Assembly (NCBI GenBank): GCA_963843645.1
Contig: CAWJLE010000005.1
Location: forward strand, 372,001 to 436,000
DNA: 64,000 nt
Source of the DNA: CAWJLE01 sp963843645
Lineage (GTDB): Bacteria > Chloroflexota > Anaerolineae > DAOTYC01
Reading direction: 5' to 3'
Both the position numbers and the translations under genes were made by a program. A model generated the notes under the pieces. The model did not search any database. It saw nothing but the letters and a program-made list of their open reading frames with translations, and had not been told where the DNA came from. This document shows, in pieces, positions 28,615 to 36,977 of the stretch (position 1 is the first letter of the stretch; the number at the start of each line of letters is the position of its first letter).

Positions 28615-29244
28615 ATGATACGTGTGCTCATCGTTGATTCAGTCCGCCTGATGTGCCACGTCCTTCGGGCCGTCTTGGAGGACGAGGTTGACATCGAGGC
28701 CATCGGCTGTGCCACGTCTGCAGAAGAGGTTCTGCTCCAGGCCAGCCAGGCGGATGTAGTCCTGGTCAGCGCGTCACCCAACGGCGCCGAGCTGGAGCTG
28801 ATCGAACGGATCGTCACGTTCAATCCGGGTGTCAAGGTCCTGGCAGTGGGCTTGCCCGGGGACAAGGACGTCATCTTGCGACATCTGGAGGCTGGAGCGG
28901 CGGGCTACGTGTTGAACGAGGATTCGCTGGATCGGCTATTGGAGAACGTTCGGGCCATTCGGCAGCAGGCTGCACACGTTTCGCCCGAAGTCGCCGCAGC
29001 TCTGATTGCCCGCCTGGCTGAGCTACACGTACGCTGTGACCACGATGGTGATGGCCTGGCCAACGGCGCGGAACTGTCGCCCCGCGAACGGGAGGTCCTC
29101 GATCTGGTGCGTCAGGGACTCTCCAACCGTGAGATCGCCGAACGCCTGACCATCGAGCTGGGCACGGTCAAAAACCACGTGCACAACGTGCTGAAGAAGC
29201 TCAACGTCAAGAGCCGTCGGGAGGCGGTCCACGTTTTCGGCTGA
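28615..29244 (+). CDS. NarL/FixJ-type regulator with an atypical receiver domain
   Basis: A 209-residue protein: a receiver-like domain at residues 1-118 and a LuxR-type HTH at about 148-205 (LSPREREVLDLVRQGLSNRE, TVKNHVHNVLKKL). The receiver lacks the phosphorylatable Asp: the position after DVVLV is Ser52 (DVVLVSASPNGAE). The acidic pair is also reduced (IVDSVR instead of VDD). It is therefore probably an atypical regulator that does not use normal aspartate phosphorylation. The start is ATG 28615; the in-frame GTG at 28597 has no advantage. It has its own promoter and terminator. No histidine kinase is nearby. Confidence 0.88.
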   Translation: MIRVLIVDSVRLMCHVLRAVLEDEVDIEAIGCATSAEEVLLQASQADVVLVSASPNGAELELIERIVTFNPGVKVLAVGLPGDKDVILRHLEAGAAGYVLNEDSLDRLLENVRAIRQQAAHVSPEVAAALIARLAELHVRCDHDGDGLANGAELSPREREVLDLVRQGLSNREIAERLTIELGTVKNHVHNVLKKLNVKSRREAVHVFG

Positions 29245-29273
29245 TTTAGGAGCTACGGATGACGTCATCGGAC

Positions 29274-29318
29274 AACGGAACTGGGCTGAGGGGATCCCCC
29301 AGCCCAGTTCCGTTTCTC
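29274..29318 (+). terminator. Strong Rho-independent terminator
   Basis: ACGGAACTGGGCT pairs with AGCCCAGTTCCGT around a GAGGGGATCCCCC core, then TTCT. It lies between the convergent regulator and E1-beta genes. Confidence 0.8.
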
Positions 29319-29361
29319 CGTATAGGAGTGATACCGGTGCGATTGCTCTGCCGCCGGAGAG

Positions 29362-30342
29362 CTAGGCCAGCAGCTCGTGCACGCCGGCAATGATGTCGGC
29401 TTCCTGTGGGACGGCCGCCTTTTCCAGGTTCGGATTGTAAGGAATCGGAATGAACTTGCCGCCCAGTCGCTTGATCGGCGCATCCAAGTAGCTGAAAGCC
29501 GGGCCTTCGACGATACGCGCCGCGAACTCAGCCCCCATGCCGCCGTTGGTTACCGCCTCGTGGACGATCAGGGCATGCCCGGTTTTCATGACGGACTTGT
29601 TCACCAGGTCCGCGTCATATGGGAGCAGCGAGCGTGGATCGATCACCTCGACGCTGATCCCTTCCTGTGCCAGTTTCTCGGCCGCCGACAGCGCGCGATG
29701 GACCATGATCGACACTGCGACGATGGTCACGTCCGTGCCCTCGCGCTTGACTTCGCCGACGCCGATGGGAATAGAGTAATCCTCATCGGGCACGAGGCCC
29801 TTCATGTTGTAGAGCATTTTGTGCTCGAAGAACAACACGATGTTGTCATCGTGGATAGCCGTCTTCATCAGTCCTTTCGCGTCATACGGCGTGGACGGGG
29901 AGACGACCTTCAGGCCTGGGACGTGCAGGAACCAGCTCGAGATCGACTGGCTGTGCTGGGCCGCCGCACCGTAACCGGAGCCTTCGGGCAGGCGCAGCAC
30001 CATCGGGACTGTGCCATGTCCACCAAACATGAAGTGTACCTTGGCGCCCTGGTTGACGAGCTGGTCCATAGCGATAGTCACGAAGTCGCTGAACATAATC
30101 TCGGCGATGGGACGCATGCCGCCCATAGCCGCGCCGATGGCGCCCCCGACGATGCCTGCCTCCGATATAGGCGTATCAATGATTCGCTCGGGACCGAACT
30201 CGTCGATCATCCCGCGGGTCACGCCGAACGAGCCGCCGAATACACCGAGATCCTCACCGAACAAGAAGATCCTGTCATCGCGACGCATCTCTTCTGACAT
30301 GGCCTCGCGAATGGCCTGGCCGTAAGTGATTTCCCTAGGCAT
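29362..30342 (-). CDS. 2-oxoacid (pyruvate/acetoin-type) dehydrogenase E1 component, beta subunit
   Basis: A 326-residue transketolase-like beta subunit that with the alpha subunit decarboxylates a 2-oxoacid on ThDP and hands the acyl group to an E2. The true start is ATG 30342 (MPREITYGQAIREAM), overlapping the alpha-subunit stop by eight bases; the 42-residue upstream extension is antisense-like. Motifs include GEDLGVFGGSFGVTRGM, FSDFVTIAMDQLVNQGAKV, GGHGTVPMVLRLPEGSGYGA and EVIDPRSLLPYD. No E2 or E3 gene is in the window. Pyruvate, acetoin and branched-chain substrates cannot be told apart with confidence from sequence alone. Confidence 0.92.
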   Translation of the reverse strand: MPREITYGQAIREAMSEEMRRDDRIFLFGEDLGVFGGSFGVTRGMIDEFGPERIIDTPISEAGIVGGAIGAAMGGMRPIAEIMFSDFVTIAMDQLVNQGAKVHFMFGGHGTVPMVLRLPEGSGYGAAAQHSQSISSWFLHVPGLKVVSPSTPYDAKGLMKTAIHDDNIVLFFEHKMLYNMKGLVPDEDYSIPIGVGEVKREGTDVTIVAVSIMVHRALSAAEKLAQEGISVEVIDPRSLLPYDADLVNKSVMKTGHALIVHEAVTNGGMGAEFAARIVEGPAFSYLDAPIKRLGGKFIPIPYNPNLEKAAVPQEADIIAGVHELLA

Positions 30343-31297
30343 AGACGCCCTCCATGATGGTTTCAAGTGATGGTTCGGGGCTGGCTTCTGCAAAGATGAA
30401 TGCGTCTTCAATTGCCTTCGCAGCGCCCTTTTCGACGTCGTCCGCCTGCTCTGCGGTGAGGACCCCATCCTCGATCAGCTTCTTACGGAAACGGGCAATG
30501 GGATCCTTCTTCTTCCATTCCTCGACCTCGGCCTTCGTGCGATAGACGCCGGGATCGTTCTTGGAGTGGCCCTTCCAGCGATAGGTCTTGGCCTCGACCA
30601 GTGTCGGTCCGTCGCCGGCGCGGGCGTGATCAGCCGCGGCTTTGACCGCTTCGTACACTGCGAGCACATCGTTCCCGTCCACGGTAATGCCCGGCATGCC
30701 GTAGGAGGCAGCACGCTCAGAAATGTCGTTGATTCGCGTCGATTTTTTGATCGACGTGCTCATCGCGTACTGGTTGTTCTCGCACAAGTAGACGACCGGC
30801 AGCCGGTAGATGGACGCCATGTTCAGCGCCTCGTGGAAGATGCCCTGGTTGGACGCGCCGTCGCCGAATACGCCGAGCACGACCTGGTTGGTCTTCCGCA
30901 GCTTGATTGCCAGGCCGACGCCCATGGCCAACCCGATACCTCCGCCGACGATCCCGTTGGCGCCCAGGTTGTTGCGCGTTACGTCAGCAATGTGCATCGA
31001 GCCACCGCGACCCCGGCAATAGCCGACTTCTTTGCCGCGGAATTCGGCCATCATCAGGTTCAGGTCGGCGCCCTTGGCGATGCAATGCCCGTGCCCGCGG
31101 TGTGTGTTGAGCAAGTAGTCGTCCGGCTCCAGCGCCGCGCTCGCGCCTGCTGCAACACCTTCCTGTCCGATGGACAGGTGCATTGTGCCGTGGATCTTGC
31201 CCTGCACGAAGAGATCGTCTGCCTTCTGCTCGAAATAGCGGATCTCCCACATCGTATCAAGGATGCTGATCAGCTTTTCGCGACTCAATTCCTCCAT
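30335..31297 (-). CDS. 2-oxoacid (pyruvate/acetoin-type) dehydrogenase E1 component, alpha subunit
   Basis: A 320-residue ThDP-binding subunit. The ThDP motif is intact (GDGASNQGIFHEALNMASIY, then NN at the end of VVYLCENN). Other family blocks are HRGHGHCIAKGAD, RGGSMHIAD and TYRWKGHSKNDPG. ATG 31297 follows GGAAAGAGG. A near-consensus promoter and a palindromic operator lie upstream. The beta subunit overlaps by eight bases, so the two are translationally coupled. Confidence 0.93.
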   Translation of the reverse strand: MEELSREKLISILDTMWEIRYFEQKADDLFVQGKIHGTMHLSIGQEGVAAGASAALEPDDYLLNTHRGHGHCIAKGADLNLMMAEFRGKEVGYCRGRGGSMHIADVTRNNLGANGIVGGGIGLAMGVGLAIKLRKTNQVVLGVFGDGASNQGIFHEALNMASIYRLPVVYLCENNQYAMSTSIKKSTRINDISERAASYGMPGITVDGNDVLAVYEAVKAAADHARAGDGPTLVEAKTYRWKGHSKNDPGVYRTKAEVEEWKKKDPIARFRKKLIEDGVLTAEQADDVEKGAAKAIEDAFIFAEASPEPSLETIMEGVYA

Positions 31298-31349
31298 GCT
31301 TTCGCCTCTTTCCTCAATCTATGAGACTGTAATCATCGGGTGCACACTT

Positions 31350-31408
31350 GTTCACAACGTGAACGAATGTCAGTAGGCATTTATACCACATTCTGATTTC
31401 TTTGTCAA
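31350..31408 (-). promoter_or_regulatory. Promoter and GTTCAC palindromic operator of the E1 operon
   Basis: On the minus strand, -35 TTGACA (31403-31408) and -10 TATAAA (31380-31385), spacer 17. Just past the predicted start is GTTCAC-AAC-GTGAAC (31350-31364), a perfect 6+6 inverted repeat suited to a dimeric repressor. Confidence 0.72.
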
Positions 31409-31496
31409 AGCGCGCCTCGCAGTTTGGGCGCAACCGATCGACTTCCGAGGTGTTGTAGTGGGTAGCTGCGCCGATTTTACATCGGAATTTGCGTTC

Positions 31497-31525
31497 TTGG
31501 CAAATGTCTCAATAGAGCGTATAAT
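31497..31525 (+). promoter_or_regulatory. Promoter reading toward the radical SAM gene
   Basis: TTGGCA (31497-31502) and TATAAT (31520-31525), spacer 17. The leader to the GTG at 31850 would be about 320 bases and contains no convincing ORF. Confidence 0.6.
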
Positions 31526-31849
31526 ATTGTCGATCGTTTGGGTCTCCGCCAGCTGGCTTCCCCGCGAAAGATGCGTGGCGGCCATTCCTCCTACGGTACC
31601 CGTCCGCTGCCGGCGTCGCCACGGAGCTTAACATCGTCGTCACCATCGTGCATACTATCATCCAGGCGATCCGCCGGAACTCCGAGCGCCGGGTCTGTTC
31701 GGTTATCGAAGTCGACGCACCCTGTCGAAGGGCCTGTCCTGAGAGAGGAGAGCGGGCCGTCCTTGAGGTGATTGATTCGACTTTCGCCGTACGTTCTTAT
31801 CTCGTCCCGCTGACCTTCATCAGGGACGGCCTGCCCAAGGAGGCTCGCT

Positions 31850-33355
31850 GTGAAAGTACTACTGATCTATCCGGAGTTTCCGGACACTTTTTGGAGCTTT
31901 AAGCACGCGCTGAAATTCGTCTCCAAACGATCTGGCTCACCCCCTTTGGGCTTGATCACGGTTGCTGCGATGCTGCCAAAGGATTGGGAGCTTCGCCTGG
32001 TGGATGTTAACGTCCGCAAGCTCACGGATGACGACCTGGCTTGGGCCGATTTTGCCTTCATCAGTGCGATGATCATCCAGCGGGCGTCGACGGTTGAGGT
32101 GATCGCCCGCTGCAAGGCGCACGGTCTCACCGTTGTGGCCGGCGGACCGCTCTTCGTGGTCGAGCACGACCAGTTCCCTGAAGTGGACTACTTCGTGCTG
32201 AACGAAGCCGAGCTGACACTCCAGCCTTTCCTGGACGATCTGGCGGCGGGCCATCCGCAGCGGATATACACCTCCGAGGAGTATCCCGATCTGGCCCAAA
32301 CACCGGCGCCGCGTTGGGACCTGCTGGACATGAAGCGCTACGCCTCCATGAACATTCAGTATTCGCGGGGCTGTCCATTCAACTGTGATTTCTGCAACGT
32401 GACCGCTTTGTTCGGCCACCTGCCCCGCACGAAAACCGCCGAGCAGCTGGTCAACGAGCTGCAGACCATGTACGAGGCCGGCTGGCGCGGGGCGGTCTTC
32501 TTCGTCGACGACAATTTCATCGGCAATAAGAAGAAACTGAAGAGCGAAATCCTGCCGGCCATCCGGGAGTGGCGCAAGGGAAAGCGGTGGGCCTCTTTCA
32601 TGACCGAGGTATCGATCAACCTGGCCGACGACGAGCAACTGATGGACATGATGGTCGCGGCCGGCTTCGATTCCGTCTTCATCGGCATCGAGTCGCCGAA
32701 CGAGGATAGCCTGGCGGAATGCGGCAAGGGCCAGAACCGCCAGCGCAACCTGATCGATTCGGTGCGGCGCATTCAGCAGCGAGGTATGCAGGTCGCCGGT
32801 GGCTTCATCATCGGCTTCGACAGCGACCCGCTGTCCATCTTCCAACAGCAGATCGAGTTCATCCAGAAGAGCGGCATCGTCACGGCGATGGTGGGTTTGT
32901 TGCAGGCGCCTCCGGGCACTCAGCTTTACGAGCGCATGCGGCAGGAAGGCCGTCTGTTGGGCGTCATCACCGGTGACAATACCGACAATTCGATGAACTT
33001 CATTCCCAAGATGAACCTCGACACGCTGCATCAAGGCTATCAGGACGTGCTGAAGCAGATCTATTCGCCCGAAGGCTATTACGAACGCGTCCGAACTTTC
33101 CTGCGTGAGTTTAGGCCCAAGGCAGACGTCAAAATGCCGATCCGTCTTGCCGAGATCGGTGCGTTGCTTCGCTCCATCTACCTTCTGGGCATCAAAGGGG
33201 CGGAGCGATGGCAGTACTGGAAGCTCTTCTTTTGGACGTTGTTCCGCCGGCCGAAGCTGTTCCCGCTGGCGATCACGTTCTCCATCTATGGATTCCACTT
33301 CCGCCGCATCTATGAATTGACGATGAGCCAGCCGGTCAACGCCTCTGCCGACTAG
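31850..33355 (+). CDS. B12-binding radical SAM protein with DUF4070-like C-terminus
   Basis: A 501-residue protein. Residues 1-150 form a cobalamin-binding Rossmann-like domain (no clear DxHxxG base). The radical SAM core follows, with the 4Fe-4S motif CPFNCDFC (Cys175, Cys179, Cys182). The C-terminal part (FIIGFDSDPLSIFQQQIEFI, LLQAPPGTQLYERM, MNFIPKMNL) matches what I recall of the DUF4070/HpnP-like group, which includes hopanoid C2-methylases. The actual methyl acceptor is unknown, and no hopanoid genes are nearby. The GTG start has AAGGAGG six bases upstream. It is single-gene and is followed by a hairpin at 33387. Confidence 0.85.
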   Translation: MKVLLIYPEFPDTFWSFKHALKFVSKRSGSPPLGLITVAAMLPKDWELRLVDVNVRKLTDDDLAWADFAFISAMIIQRASTVEVIARCKAHGLTVVAGGPLFVVEHDQFPEVDYFVLNEAELTLQPFLDDLAAGHPQRIYTSEEYPDLAQTPAPRWDLLDMKRYASMNIQYSRGCPFNCDFCNVTALFGHLPRTKTAEQLVNELQTMYEAGWRGAVFFVDDNFIGNKKKLKSEILPAIREWRKGKRWASFMTEVSINLADDEQLMDMMVAAGFDSVFIGIESPNEDSLAECGKGQNRQRNLIDSVRRIQQRGMQVAGGFIIGFDSDPLSIFQQQIEFIQKSGIVTAMVGLLQAPPGTQLYERMRQEGRLLGVITGDNTDNSMNFIPKMNLDTLHQGYQDVLKQIYSPEGYYERVRTFLREFRPKADVKMPIRLAEIGALLRSIYLLGIKGAERWQYWKLFFWTLFRRPKLFPLAITFSIYGFHFRRIYELTMSQPVNASAD

Positions 33356-33386
33356 GCTGTTCTCTTCGCTGCGATCAAATGTGACA

Positions 33387-33426
33387 GACTTCCGAGGACT
33401 TTCGAGGCTTCGGAAGTCTCCTTTTT
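33387..33426 (+). terminator. Terminator containing the AGACTTCCGA repeat
   Basis: AGACTTCCGA pairs with TCGGAAGTCT across a 13-base loop and is followed by CCTTTTT. It lies 31 bases after the radical SAM stop. The arm sequence recurs at 35.87 and 52.23 kb. Confidence 0.75.
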
Positions 33427-33478
33427 GGCGCGGCTATGGGCGCATCAGTTTTAATGCAATCGCCCTGTTATTTTGGTC

Positions 33479-33507
33479 TTGTGCTGAAAGACGGTTCATG
33501 CTAGAAT
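33479..33507 (+). promoter_or_regulatory. Promoter of the dehydrogenase pair
   Basis: TTGTGC (33479-33484) and TAGAAT (33502-33507) with 17-base spacing, about 95 bases before the IolG-like start. Confidence 0.5.
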
Positions 33508-33603
33508 GCTCGTGCTGCTGATTCTGCAATCGCGATGCACACGTGTTCAAACTGCAGGTCACCATCAAACGCGCACTTTACTTCGAGGAAGGAGAGCAGT
33601 GTC

Positions 33604-34632
33604 ATGACTAGGAAAGTCAATGTGGGCATCATTGGGACGGGTCGAATCGGTAAGTTCCATGCCGAAACGTTGTCCTATCGCGTTCCGGAAGCCAACATCG
33701 TGGCCGTCGCCGACATTTTCGAAGACGTGGCGAAGAAGGTTGGCGCCGAGCTGGGCATTTCCAATGTTTATGCCGATCCGCGCCGGATCATCGATGATAA
33801 GAGCATCGAAGCGGTGGTCATTTGTTCCAGCACCGACACGCATTCGCCGCTCATAGAGCAGGCTGCCGCCGCGGGCAAGCACATCTTCTGCGAGAAACCC
33901 ATCGACTTCGACTTGAAGCGGATCGATCACGCCCTGGCGGCTGTGGACAGCGCCGGCGTGAAGCTTCAGATCGGCTTCAATCGCCGCTTCGATCCGAGCT
34001 TCAGCAAAGTGCGGGCTACCGTGGCCGACGGCACCATCGGTCAGCCTCAGTTGCTGCGCATCACCAGCCGTGACCCGGAGCCCCCGCCCATCGCCTACAT
34101 CAAGGTGTCCGGCGGCATCTTCCTGGATATGACGATTCACGACTTCGACATGGCGCGCTACCTCATGGGCGAAGAAGTCGACGAGATTTACGCCGCCGGC
34201 GGCGTTATGGTCGATCCGGCCATTGGTGAGGCCGGCGACATCGACACGGCGATCGTGACGCTCCATTTCCGCAGCGGCGCCATCGGCACGATCGACAACA
34301 GTCGCAAGGCCGTATATGGCTACGACCAGCGGGTGGAAGTCTTCGGCTCGAAGGGGTGCATCACGGCGGCTAACAACAAGCCGGACTCCACGGAGCTCAG
34401 CACCAGCCGGAACGTCAGCACGGCTCTGCCGTTGTTCTTCTTCATGCAGCGTTACACCGAAGCGTACGTGACTGAAATGAAGGAGTTCATCGCCGCGATC
34501 ACTGAGAATAAGCCGACGCTGGTCACGGGGCAGGATGGCCGTCGGCCGGTGGTTATGGGACAGGCTGCGAAGAAATCCTACGAGCAGCGTCGTCCCGTCA
34601 AGCTGACCGAGATCGATCCGTCCTGGAAGTAG
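33604..34632 (+). CDS. iolG: Inositol 2-dehydrogenase-like Gfo/Idh/MocA oxidoreductase
   Basis: A 342-residue NAD-dependent enzyme closely resembling myo-inositol 2-dehydrogenase, which oxidises myo-inositol to scyllo-inosose. The Rossmann motif GIIGTGRIGKFHA is at residues 8-20 and the EKP motif at 97-99. The catalytic triad candidates Lys98, Asp175 and His179 (FLDMTIHDFDMARY) are all present. The start is ATG 33604 with AAGGAGAG upstream; the in-frame extension to 33535 lacks one. Relatives act on other cyclitols, glucose or L-glucose, so the substrate is not certain. It is followed 25 bases later by a second Gfo/Idh gene. Confidence 0.85.
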   Translation: MTRKVNVGIIGTGRIGKFHAETLSYRVPEANIVAVADIFEDVAKKVGAELGISNVYADPRRIIDDKSIEAVVICSSTDTHSPLIEQAAAAGKHIFCEKPIDFDLKRIDHALAAVDSAGVKLQIGFNRRFDPSFSKVRATVADGTIGQPQLLRITSRDPEPPPIAYIKVSGGIFLDMTIHDFDMARYLMGEEVDEIYAAGGVMVDPAIGEAGDIDTAIVTLHFRSGAIGTIDNSRKAVYGYDQRVEVFGSKGCITAANNKPDSTELSTSRNVSTALPLFFFMQRYTEAYVTEMKEFIAAITENKPTLVTGQDGRRPVVMGQAAKKSYEQRRPVKLTEIDPSWK

Positions 34633-34657
34633 CCGTTCAGTTGCAAGGAGAACGTCA

Positions 34658-35857
34658 ATGGCTGAGAAAGCAAGCTTCTTCACCATGGCCGAGCCACAAG
34701 CGAGCGGTGAGGCGCCAGATATCGGCGTGGGAATGCTCGGGTATGGCTTCATGGGCAAGGCGCACACCAACGCTTTCAAGAAAATCCCGTACATGATGTA
34801 CCCGCCGCCCGCCGTTCCGCGGCTCATCGCCATCGCCGGGCGGAATGAGGCCGGCGTAGCCGAGGCTGCGCGTCGCTATGGCTACGAGCGCTACACCACC
34901 GATTGGCGACAGCTCGTCGACGACGAGCGCGTCCAGCTGTTCGACAACGGTGGTCCCAACAACATGCATGCAGAGCCGAGCATCGCCGCCGCGCGCGCCG
35001 GCAAGCACGTCTTCTGCGAGAAGCCGCTGGGCCGCACCGCCGCCGAAGCGCTGCAGATGCTCGACGAGGTGTCGAAGACCGGGGTCAAGCACATGGCAGC
35101 GTTCAACTACCGTTTCGTGCCCGCCATCCGCCAGGCGCGACTGCTGATCGAGTCAGGCAAGCTGGGGCGCATCTATCACTGCCGCGCGCGCTATCTGCAG
35201 GAATGGTTGATGCCCTACTACGCCATGCCACGCGTGTGGCGCATGGACAAGGACGTCTCCGGCAGTGGTGTGGTCGGCGACATCGGGGCGCACATCATCG
35301 ACCTGTGCCGCTATCTGAACGGTGAGATCAAGAGCGTTTCCGGAGTGACTCGAACGTTCATGCCCGAGCGTTCGTCCGGGGACGGAGAAACGGTGAAGGT
35401 CGACGTGGACGACGCGTTTGTCGCCGCGGTAGAGTACGAGAACGGCTCCATCGGCACCCTGGAAGCAACGCGCTACGCTGCCGGTCGCAAGAACCACCAG
35501 ATCATCGAGATCAATGGGGAAAAGGGCAGCATCGAGTTCAACCTGGAGCGACTGAACGAGCTGCGTGTCTATTGGGTAGATGACCAGCCCAAGGAAACGC
35601 AAGGCTTCCACGACGTTCAGGTCAGCGAGTCGTATCATCCGTGGTGGTCGAACTGGTGGCCGCAGGGCCACATCATCGGTTGGGAGCACCTCTTCGTCCA
35701 CGAGCTGAACCACTTCATCGACTGCATTGTGAATGACAAGAGCGTCGCGCCGGTCGGCGCAGATTTTCTGGACGGGTATCGCGCCGCAGTAGTCTGCGAC
35801 GCGATCATCGAAGCTGCCGCCACACGCCGCACCGTCGACGTGCAATTCGAGAGGTAG
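34658..35857 (+). CDS. Gfo/Idh/MocA family sugar/cyclitol dehydrogenase
   Basis: A 399-residue NAD(P)-dependent oxidoreductase. The Rossmann motif GYGFMGKAH is at 28-36, EKPLGRTAAEA at 121-131 and the catalytic GDIGAHIIDLCRYL block at 207-220 (His212 the likely acid-base). The C-terminal half has the Trp-rich SYHPWWSNWWPQGHIIGWEH, typical of a large subgroup found beside TIM-barrel isomerase genes. AAGGAGAACGTCA precedes the ATG. It is co-transcribed with the IolG-like gene and may catalyse a second oxidation or reduction of the same molecule (inference). Confidence 0.85.
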   Translation: MAEKASFFTMAEPQASGEAPDIGVGMLGYGFMGKAHTNAFKKIPYMMYPPPAVPRLIAIAGRNEAGVAEAARRYGYERYTTDWRQLVDDERVQLFDNGGPNNMHAEPSIAAARAGKHVFCEKPLGRTAAEALQMLDEVSKTGVKHMAAFNYRFVPAIRQARLLIESGKLGRIYHCRARYLQEWLMPYYAMPRVWRMDKDVSGSGVVGDIGAHIIDLCRYLNGEIKSVSGVTRTFMPERSSGDGETVKVDVDDAFVAAVEYENGSIGTLEATRYAAGRKNHQIIEINGEKGSIEFNLERLNELRVYWVDDQPKETQGFHDVQVSESYHPWWSNWWPQGHIIGWEHLFVHELNHFIDCIVNDKSVAPVGADFLDGYRAAVVCDAIIEAAATRRTVDVQFER

Positions 35858-35865
35858 GGGAGTGA

Positions 35866-35900
35866 GAGACTTCCGAAGTTTTCAAAACTTCGGAAGTCTC
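35866..35900. terminator. Bidirectional terminator, perfect 17-base stem
   Basis: GAGACTTCCGAAGTTTT pairs exactly with AAAACTTCGGAAGTCTC. It lies in the 49-base gap between convergent genes and carries the same AGACTTCCGA arm as the 33.39 kb hairpin. Confidence 0.85.
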
Positions 35901-35906
35901 GAGTCG

Positions 35907-36977
35907 TCACGCTCCCTCGAGCACGGAGCAATCGACGTGTAGCTCGGTGGCGATGCGGCGAAGTGTCTCCACGACTTTCGGCTGGAGCGGAACGCCGTCG
36001 CGGCTGCGCGCGTCGGCCATCTCGAACTCAATCTCTCCCGGAATGTAAATCCGATCGACACCTTCCGCCTTGGGCGCCTCGCGCATCAGGCGGATTTCCT
36101 CGTCCATTCGCGCTTTGAACTCGTGCGCCGGCATGAAAGCGTCGATGCGCCAGGCCGTGAAGAAGTGCCCCACGTCCGTCGGATCCGAATGAGGCTTCTG
36201 CCAGGTGGGGAGCTGACTGCCGAAGTGCGCGCCGGACAGCACGCCGGTGAGAATGTCGAACGCCAGGGCGAGGCCGTAGCCCTTGTGGCCGCCCCCATCC
36301 GGCATCGCGCCCAGGGGCGTCATTCCGCCGTGCCAATAGGCCTCAGCGGGATCGGTCGTTGGGCGACCGTTGCGGTCCACCGCCCAGCCGAGCGGAATCC
36401 GCTCGCCGGCGCGCATGGCCACTTCCAGCTTGCCCAGCGGGACGACGCTGGTGGCCATGTCCAGCACGAACGGGCGCTCGTGTCCGGCCGGCACGGCCAG
36501 GGCAATGGGATTGCTGCCCAGAACCGCCCGCCGGGTGCCCGGAGGAGCGATGACGGGCGCTGAGTTGGTCAGCGCGAGACCAATCAAGTCGTGGTGCAGG
36601 GCCATCATGGCGTAGTAGCCGGCGCTGCCGAAGTGGTTGGACCCACGAACGGCCACAGACGCCACTCCCACCTGTAGCGCCTTTTCGATGCACATCTGCA
36701 TCGCGTGGTAGCCGGCCACCTGCCCCAGGCCGTTGTTTGCATCGGCCACCGCGATGCCCGGAAGGTCACGCACCATCTTCAGCTGGGTCACCGGGTTTGT
36801 GGCGCCGCTGGTGATGTCGTTGTAGTACAAAATGAGCCGCCCTACGCCGTGAGAATCGACGCCGCGAAGGTCGGCCGCCACCAGTACGTCGGCGGCCACG
36901 GCGGCGTCCGCTCGCGGCACGCCGAGCGCGGCGAAAATGTCCGTGGCAAGGACCCGAAGTTGATCCGCGGGAAACAT
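35907..36977 (-). CDS. Malate/L-lactate/ureidoglycolate dehydrogenase family (Ldh2) oxidoreductase
   Basis: A 356-residue NAD(P)-dependent dehydrogenase of the Ldh2 fold, whose members reduce or oxidise 2-keto/2-hydroxy acids (malate, sulfolactate, 2,3-diketogulonate, ureidoglycolate). Diagnostic blocks are DSHGVGRLILYY, VRGSNHFGSAGYYAMMAL, LTNSAPVIAPPGTRRAVLGS, PFVLDMATSVVPLGKLE and GGGHKGYGLALAFDILTGVL. Its ATG shares one base with the stop of the upstream TIM-barrel gene. The context of sugar dehydrogenases suggests a sugar-acid substrate. The exact substrate cannot be read from sequence. Confidence 0.88.
   Translation of the reverse strand: MFPADQLRVLATDIFAALGVPRADAAVAADVLVAADLRGVDSHGVGRLILYYNDITSGATNPVTQLKMVRDLPGIAVADANNGLGQVAGYHAMQMCIEKALQVGVASVAVRGSNHFGSAGYYAMMALHHDLIGLALTNSAPVIAPPGTRRAVLGSNPIALAVPAGHERPFVLDMATSVVPLGKLEVAMRAGERIPLGWAVDRNGRPTTDPAEAYWHGGMTPLGAMPDGGGHKGYGLALAFDILTGVLSGAHFGSQLPTWQKPHSDPTDVGHFFTAWRIDAFMPAHEFKARMDEEIRLMREAPKAEGVDRIYIPGEIEFEMADARSRDGVPLQPKVVETLRRIATELHVDCSVLEGA

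Noticed and set aside
31370..31585. 71-codon minus-strand ORF upstream of the E1 alpha gene
   Set aside because: It overlaps a near-consensus promoter on the same strand and a second promoter on the other strand.
31937..33298. 453-codon minus-strand ORF
   Set aside because: It is the complement of the B12 radical SAM gene; the CxxxCxxC motif lies on the plus strand.
33565..34833. 422-codon minus-strand ORF
   Set aside because: It is the complement of the IolG-like gene, which has a better start and family motifs.
36123..36563. Plus-strand ORFs within the Ldh2-family gene
   Set aside because: They are shadows of a 356-residue gene with intact family motifs.
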